Of a DNA stretch of 64,000 bases, positions 60,182-64,000 are shown one piece after another. The stretch comes from QYQD01 sp040754095 (lineage in GTDB: Bacteria > Desulfobacterota > QYQD01), in the NCBI GenBank assembly GCA_040754095.1, contig JBFMFO010000001.1:1-64000 (forward strand). Direction: 5' to 3'. The notes under the pieces are model-generated. The model was not told the origin of the DNA, searched no databases, and saw only the letters and a list, made by a program, of their open reading frames with translations. Within the stretch, counting starts at the first letter, position 1, and each line of letters opens with the position of its first letter. The translations under genes and the position numbers were made by a program.

Positions 60182-60739
60182 TTACCACAAAACAGATTTC
60201 TTCAGATCAAAGAAAAAATATTTATTTTTGTCCAACATTTTATATTTTGCCAGAAAATCTAATGTCAAAAAAGGCTCTGTGCGGTCAACCAAAGGAATAA
60301 CAAAGACATCTTCAGGATCTTCAGGATGTCTTCCTACACCTATCACAATAAAAACTGGTATATTTTTTTCCTCTGCATAGCGCTTATAGTTGCATATTTG
60401 TTCCTTTCTAGCCCATTGAATACCATTTTTGAAATAACTACTTCTCCACTTACACTCAACTGCAAATATTTTTTTCGTGTCCTTTAGGCAGATTTCAATT
60501 TCTATATCTGGATATTTCGTAGATTCAGCGTATATTCCATTGGCAAACTTATCGCCTCTCCACTCTTTAACTTTGTGATATTTTGGGTTAAATTTATGCA
60601 AAACATATTTTTCAAATCTTAGGCCCTTTTCTTCAGATGAATCTTCAGGAATCTCGTGCTTGTGTGAAGGCGCACACTTGTAGAGGAGGCCTCTGTTATA
60701 GCTTGAATGCTTACTCCGCATTCTGCACAGAACTTCCAA
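60182..60739 (-). CDS. Restriction-endonuclease-fold protein, perhaps 3' half of a split gene
   Basis: 185 codons open; nuclease part from about residue 35. PD-(D/E)xK pattern: GLRFEKYVLHKF (first helix), YPDIEIEI (Asp) and FAVECKWRSSYF (E-x-K). Resembles Mrr/NERD-type nucleases. The first 40 codons overlap the end of the TerB/zinc-ribbon ORF in another frame, with no ribosome site before any start. Most likely the catalytic C-terminal part of one gene with the upstream ORF, separated by a -1 frame change somewhere in 60619-60739. Confidence 0.6.
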   Translation of the reverse strand: MEVLCRMRSKHSSYNRGLLYKCAPSHKHEIPEDSSEEKGLRFEKYVLHKFNPKYHKVKEWRGDKFANGIYAESTKYPDIEIEICLKDTKKIFAVECKWRSSYFKNGIQWARKEQICNYKRYAEEKNIPVFIVIGVGRHPEDPEDVFVIPLVDRTEPFLTLDFLAKYKMLDKNKYFFFDLKKSVLW

Positions 60740-61149
60740 TCAGACGGTATTTCATAAGCACAGCTAGGACAGAGGATTGTAGCGTTATAGGTTCGAAAAC
60801 GAGCGATTGCTTCAGAAAGAATAGTATTGATTTGTTCTTGTTTTACTCCTACTGCCCTGGCAAAGGAGAGAATCACATTTTTTTCCGAATCAGCAAAATC
60901 ACTATCGGCCAAAGCAACAAAGATCAGATCTTCTAAGTTGTGTATTCGCTCTGAATATCTTCCAACCGGGGTGACCTGATAGTCACTTTTTTCAGCGATC
61001 CTTTTCGCTTCTTCCAGGTCAGTTTTCTTGGCGTTTATTTCTTTGCATACTCTCTCTATAGCTGCTTCTTCTTTTTTGCTGATATTTTCGTCAGCGGTGG
61101 CAATCGTTATCAAGTTGGCCAAATAACTTTTAAATTCCTTACCTTTCAT
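60619..61149 (-). CDS. TerB-like domain with zinc ribbon
   Basis: 176 residues. N-terminal all-helical TerB-like domain (about 1-125; ANLITIATADENISKKEEAA; FVALADSDFADSEKNVILSF) and a zinc ribbon CPSCAYEIPSDWKFCAECG (about 133-151). The last 20 residues (TSTRFLKIHLKKRA) overlap the nuclease ORF and look like out-of-frame translation. TerB domains occur in stress and phage-defence proteins; combined with a nuclease, a role in DNA or RNA sensing is possible. Gene is followed by no other defence gene. Confidence 0.7.
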   Translation of the reverse strand: MKGKEFKSYLANLITIATADENISKKEEAAIERVCKEINAKKTDLEEAKRIAEKSDYQVTPVGRYSERIHNLEDLIFVALADSDFADSEKNVILSFARAVGVKQEQINTILSEAIARFRTYNATILCPSCAYEIPSDWKFCAECGVSIQAITEASSTSVRLHTSTRFLKIHLKKRA

Positions 61150-61376
61150 GGAGGGCTCCCTTTAAAAAAATCGTGTAATATTTTGCCCTTTACACCCTTA
61201 CCTTTACAGCGCCACACATCATCTTTTATCTTATCGACCTTATCTGCCTAATATTTAACCAAATTTTCATTTTATAGTGTTGATTACCATATCTTCACTA
61301 ATTTGGAATTACCCCAGTTCAATGAGGAAGTGCAACACTTGGAGAAATGGCCTTATGGCTGGTACTCTGGGTGGAT

Positions 61377-61514
61377 ATGGGGAAAAAATACAGGCACATC
61401 AGTCTTGAAGAGAGGGACAGGATAGCGGAGATGAAGTCGTTGGGGCACACGGTGACAGAAATAGCTGAGGCGTTGGGGCGCTCAAAGGGGGAGATTATAT
61501 CCCCCTCTTTGTAA
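61377..61514 (+). pseudogene. IS30-family transposase remnant
   Basis: 45 codons: MGKKYRHISLEERDRIAEMK continuing SLGHTVTEIAEALGRSKG, which is the N-terminal helix-turn-helix of IS30 transposases. The catalytic part is missing: after SKG the frame enters a palindromic C-run/G-run repeat and stops at TAA (61512). Upstream 61318-61345 (AGTTCAATGAGGAAGTGCAA) looks like the IS left end. No right end is seen. Confidence 0.8.
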
Positions 61515-61537
61515 CGAGGGGTGAGGGGAGATTTTAT
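61483..61537. repeat. Palindromic C-run/G-run repeat at the IS30 break
   Basis: CAAAGGGGGAGATTATATCC then CCCCTCTTTGTAACGAGGGG and GGGGAGATTTTA; same family as 1203 and 10538. It lies exactly where the transposase homology ends. Confidence 0.8.
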
Positions 61538-61601
61538 GGGTATATTTTTGATTACAACTTGGTATTAGTCCCTATCTGGACATCGTCAAGATTTTTACTA
61601 C

Positions 61602-61637
61602 AAAAAAAGGGGCTATCCGCCTGGCGGATAGCCCCTT
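61602..61637 (-). terminator. Intrinsic terminator of tRNA-fMet
   Basis: Near-perfect palindrome AAGGGGCTATCCGCC / GGCGGATAGCCCCTT followed on minus by seven T, ten bases after the tRNA 3' end. Confidence 0.9.
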
Positions 61638-61646
61638 GAATTTATT

Positions 61647-61723
<77 letters not shown>

Positions 61724-61785
61724 TCAGATGTTTTGCAAAGTACACCATAAAACCATATCTGTCAAGACAGGCAGGCTCTCACAAT

Positions 61786-62988
61786 TCATATTCTAATGAA
61801 TCTTTCCATAAGCTTAAAGCCTTCCCTGATAAACAAGCCCGTTTCCCTGGCGGAAACCTCGTTAAACCCGGCCTCTCCCGTCCGGCCCCGCCTGTTCGAA
61901 GAAAAGATGACAAAGGGCACAGGCTCGCCTACGTGTGTCTTTATCGAAATAGGGGTATAATGGTCGGTTACCAGTAAGATGCGGTGCTCGCCAAATCCAG
62001 CCAGGCCGTCTGCCACAACCTGCACCACCTTTTGGTCAAAATTCTCTATGGCCTTTATCTTTTCTTCCAGATTCCCGCCGTGGGAGGCCTCATCCGGGGC
62101 CTCCACGTGAACTACCACCAGATCCTTTTCTTTAAGAGCAGCCAGAGCGTAATCTGCTTTCCCCTGATAATTGGTATCGAGATAACCGGTAGCGCCCGGA
62201 ACGGCAATAGGTTCAAGTCCGGCATAGACGCCGATGCCCTTCAAGAGATCAACGGCCGATATTATAGCGCCCTTGATGCCGAAACGTTCGGCAAATTTCG
62301 GCATATGGGGCGCCCTTCCCTGCCCCCACAACCACACCGCATTTGCCGGCCCTTTTCCTTCCTGCACGCGTCGTTTGTTTACCGGATGCTCCCGTAAGAT
62401 GTCGAGCGCCTGAGCTATCCAGTTAATGAGATCCGGGTCGTGTTGATAGACTCCCCAATGGGCAGAGACGTCCCTACCGGTATGGTCATGGGGCGGGACT
62501 GTAGCCAGCTTTTCCTTGCCTTCCGCCCAGACCAAAAGATGCCTGTAGCTTACCCCGGGATAAAGCGTAAGGCCGTTGACCTTCACCTTCCGGCCGATAT
62601 CGGCCACAATGGCGCGTGCCTCTTCGGTAGAGATATGACCGGCGCTATAGTCAACCATAACTACCCGGCCGTCGGCCATAAAGTCCAGGGTGACTAAATT
62701 GCACCGGAAGGCCACGTCATCAGGTGATAACGTTATCCCCATACTTCCGGCCTCAAGCGGTCCGCGACCGGTATAGCAGGAGGCAGGATCATATCCCAGT
62801 ATGGAGAGATTGGCCACGTCGCTACCCGGCTCAAAACCCGGAGGCACGGTCTTTACCAACCCCAGTTCGCCCTCCCGGGCCAGAAAATCCATGGCCGGAG
62901 TAGAAGCGGCCTGGAGCGGGGTCTTACCGCCTAATTCCTCCAGCGGGTAATCCCCCATGCCGTCCCCGATCAAGACTACATACTTCAT
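61786..62988 (-). CDS. ApgM-type phosphomutase, proposed homoserine kinase
   Basis: 400 residues, alkaline-phosphatase-superfamily enzyme of the archaeal-type cofactor-independent phosphoglycerate mutase group. Metal and Ser motifs: VLIGDGMGDYP (2-12), PGFEPGSDVANLSILGY (Ser in SDVAN), GRGPLEAGSMGI, DHTGRDVSAHWG, HVEAPDEASHGG and VTDHYTPI. Some members next to threonine genes in genomes lacking thrB are annotated as proposed homoserine kinase (TIGR02535), and homoserine dehydrogenase is the neighbour here, on the same strand. So threonine synthesis is likelier than glycolysis. Confidence 0.85.
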   Translation of the reverse strand: MKYVVLIGDGMGDYPLEELGGKTPLQAASTPAMDFLAREGELGLVKTVPPGFEPGSDVANLSILGYDPASCYTGRGPLEAGSMGITLSPDDVAFRCNLVTLDFMADGRVVMVDYSAGHISTEEARAIVADIGRKVKVNGLTLYPGVSYRHLLVWAEGKEKLATVPPHDHTGRDVSAHWGVYQHDPDLINWIAQALDILREHPVNKRRVQEGKGPANAVWLWGQGRAPHMPKFAERFGIKGAIISAVDLLKGIGVYAGLEPIAVPGATGYLDTNYQGKADYALAALKEKDLVVVHVEAPDEASHGGNLEEKIKAIENFDQKVVQVVADGLAGFGEHRILLVTDHYTPISIKTHVGEPVPFVIFSSNRRGRTGEAGFNEVSARETGLFIREGFKLMERFIRI

Positions 62989-63007
62989 ATAAAGAAATTC
63001 CTAAATT

Positions 63008-63218
63008 CGTATCACTTTAGTGCTTTGAAATGGTCCAACCTCTAAGGTTCCAGTTGCAGGGTGTCGTGGCTTAAATCCGAAATTCGAATATCGAAATCCG
63101 AAACAAATTCAAATGTCCAAAATCCCAATGTTCCAAACGACAGTGGCGCTGATTATTTTGGATTTGTATTTCGGTGATTCGATATTGTCTCGGATTTCGT
63201 GCTTCAGATTTAGAATTT
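63008..63218. repeat. About 220-bp repeat element, copy 2
   Basis: Begins CGTATCACTTTAGTGCTTTG and runs parallel to 36720-36938, with point differences. Lies between homoserine dehydrogenase and the ApgM-type gene. Confidence 0.85.
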
Positions 63219-63225
63219 GTCTGTT

Positions 63226-64000
63226 TCACAACGTATTTTCGATCCTGATAAACATAGTCTTTGCGGTTGCTACATCCAGGCGGTCGATTTTGGCCACGGC
63301 CTTGCGCACGTTGCTCTCCCTGGCCTCATGCGTCATCATGACTATCGGAACAGAGCCGCGGACATCACGACCTTTTTGGATGACCGATTCTATACTGATG
63401 CCGTTGCGTCCCAGTATCCCGGCAATTTTGGATAAAACACCCGGGCTGTCCACAACGGAAAAACGCATATAGCACCGGCAGGCCAGATCATCCATGGGCT
63501 TGATCGGAAGCGACCGCATTTGATTAATAGCACATGAAAGGGCCGGGACACGCTGGGTCATGCCCTTCAGCACATTACGGCCTAGATCAATAATGTCGCC
63601 GACCACCGCGCTGCCGGTAGGCATCATGCCTGCCCCCAACCCGTATAGGAGCACCTGCCCTACCGCATCTCCTTGTATATAAAAGGCATTATAGACTCCG
63701 TTTACATTGGCCAGAAGATGCTCGCTTGGAATCATGGTGGGGTGGACCCGGACTTCAATGGACCGACCGTCGCAGCGGGATATGGCGAGAAGTTTAACAC
63801 GATACCCGAGTTCCTTGGCAAAGGCAATATCCACGGGTTCAATGCCCGCTATACCTTCTGTATAAATATCTTCCAGCCGCACGAAACTGCCGTAGGCTAA
63901 TGTACTGATAACGGCCAGTTTGTGGGCCGCATCGATCCCTTCCACATCGTAGGCAGGATCCGCCTCGGCATAGCCTTTGGCCTGGGCCTCTTTCAATACA
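63226..64000 (-). CDS. hom: Homoserine dehydrogenase, C-terminal part (cut by window)
   Basis: About 256 codons of the 3' part; the NAD-binding N-terminus lies beyond 64000. Catalytic domain GYAEADPAYDVEGIDAAHKL with the conserved Lys, then LLANVNGVYNAFYIQG and GLGAGMMPTGSAVVGDI. C-terminal ACT domain (about last 85 residues; SVVDSPGVLSKIAGILGRNG) that binds threonine for feedback control. Precedes the ApgM-type gene on the same strand, with a repeat element between. Makes homoserine for threonine and methionine. Confidence 0.93.
   Translation of the reverse strand, partial: VLKEAQAKGYAEADPAYDVEGIDAAHKLAVISTLAYGSFVRLEDIYTEGIAGIEPVDIAFAKELGYRVKLLAISRCDGRSIEVRVHPTMIPSEHLLANVNGVYNAFYIQGDAVGQVLLYGLGAGMMPTGSAVVGDIIDLGRNVLKGMTQRVPALSCAINQMRSLPIKPMDDLACRCYMRFSVVDSPGVLSKIAGILGRNGISIESVIQKGRDVRGSVPIVMMTHEARESNVRKAVAKIDRLDVATAKTMFIRIENTL

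Overview
The window reads as chromosomal DNA of a motile Gram-negative bacterium, most likely a deltaproteobacterium (Desulfobacterota). This is an inference from gene content: LptF/LptG lipopolysaccharide export, a full flagellar export cluster with FlhF/FlhG/FliA and a DUF342 (FapA-type) gene, QueH, an ApgM-type gene beside homoserine dehydrogenase, an energy-converting-hydrogenase-related (Ehr) complex, a c-di-GMP-I riboswitch, and PilZ and PAS-hybrid-kinase signalling proteins. Almost every intergenic gap carries one of several families of short dispersed repeats.

Layout. 0-5 kb: two tungstate-type (TupA-like) binding proteins, a divergent LysR regulator and an MFS transporter. 5-31 kb: housekeeping genes (valS, dgt, lptF/lptG, a receiver protein, nth, a 23S rRNA uracil methyltransferase, an M24 peptidase, a PilZ protein, rpmB, rel, proS, ispG, a PAS/GAF hybrid kinase with a Rossmann-like N-terminus, a rubrerythrin-like protein, a LapA-like protein, an EamA transporter, htpX, queH), plus a strongly structured candidate RNA near 24.6 kb. 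31-50 kb: a chemoreceptor with a periplasmic zinc-binding-type domain, then a minus-strand flagellar cluster read fliL-fliM-fliN-fliO-fliP-fliQ-fliR-flhB-flhA-flhF-flhG-fliA-second FliL-like gene-small gene-DUF2802 gene-fliK-like gene-fapA. A sigma54-type promoter precedes fliL and a sigma28-type promoter precedes fapA.

50-59.4 kb is a plus-strand block visibly richer in G+C. It begins with a DNA-binding/PTS-EIIA fusion regulator that overlaps, by ATGA, a six-gene complex built like a group 4 [NiFe]-hydrogenase. The large subunit lacks both nickel-binding CxxC pairs, so it is better called an Ehr complex than a hydrogenase. Next (59.4-60 kb) comes a compact unit: a sigma28-like promoter, a c-di-GMP-I riboswitch, an intrinsic terminator and a 115-residue protein of unknown function. 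60-64 kb: a TerB/zinc-ribbon ORF overlapping a nuclease-like ORF (possibly one frameshifted gene), an IS30 transposase remnant ending in a repeat, an initiator tRNA-Met with terminator, an ApgM-type gene (proposed homoserine kinase) and the 3' part of homoserine dehydrogenase.

How the parts fit: the flagellar sigma factor FliA encoded here probably drives fapA and the riboswitch-controlled gene, linking flagellar transcription to c-di-GMP, and the PilZ protein may read the same signal. The Ehr complex probably couples an unknown ferredoxin-dependent redox reaction to ion translocation, under a regulator that may sense PTS phosphorylation. No CRISPR array, rRNA or prophage was seen.
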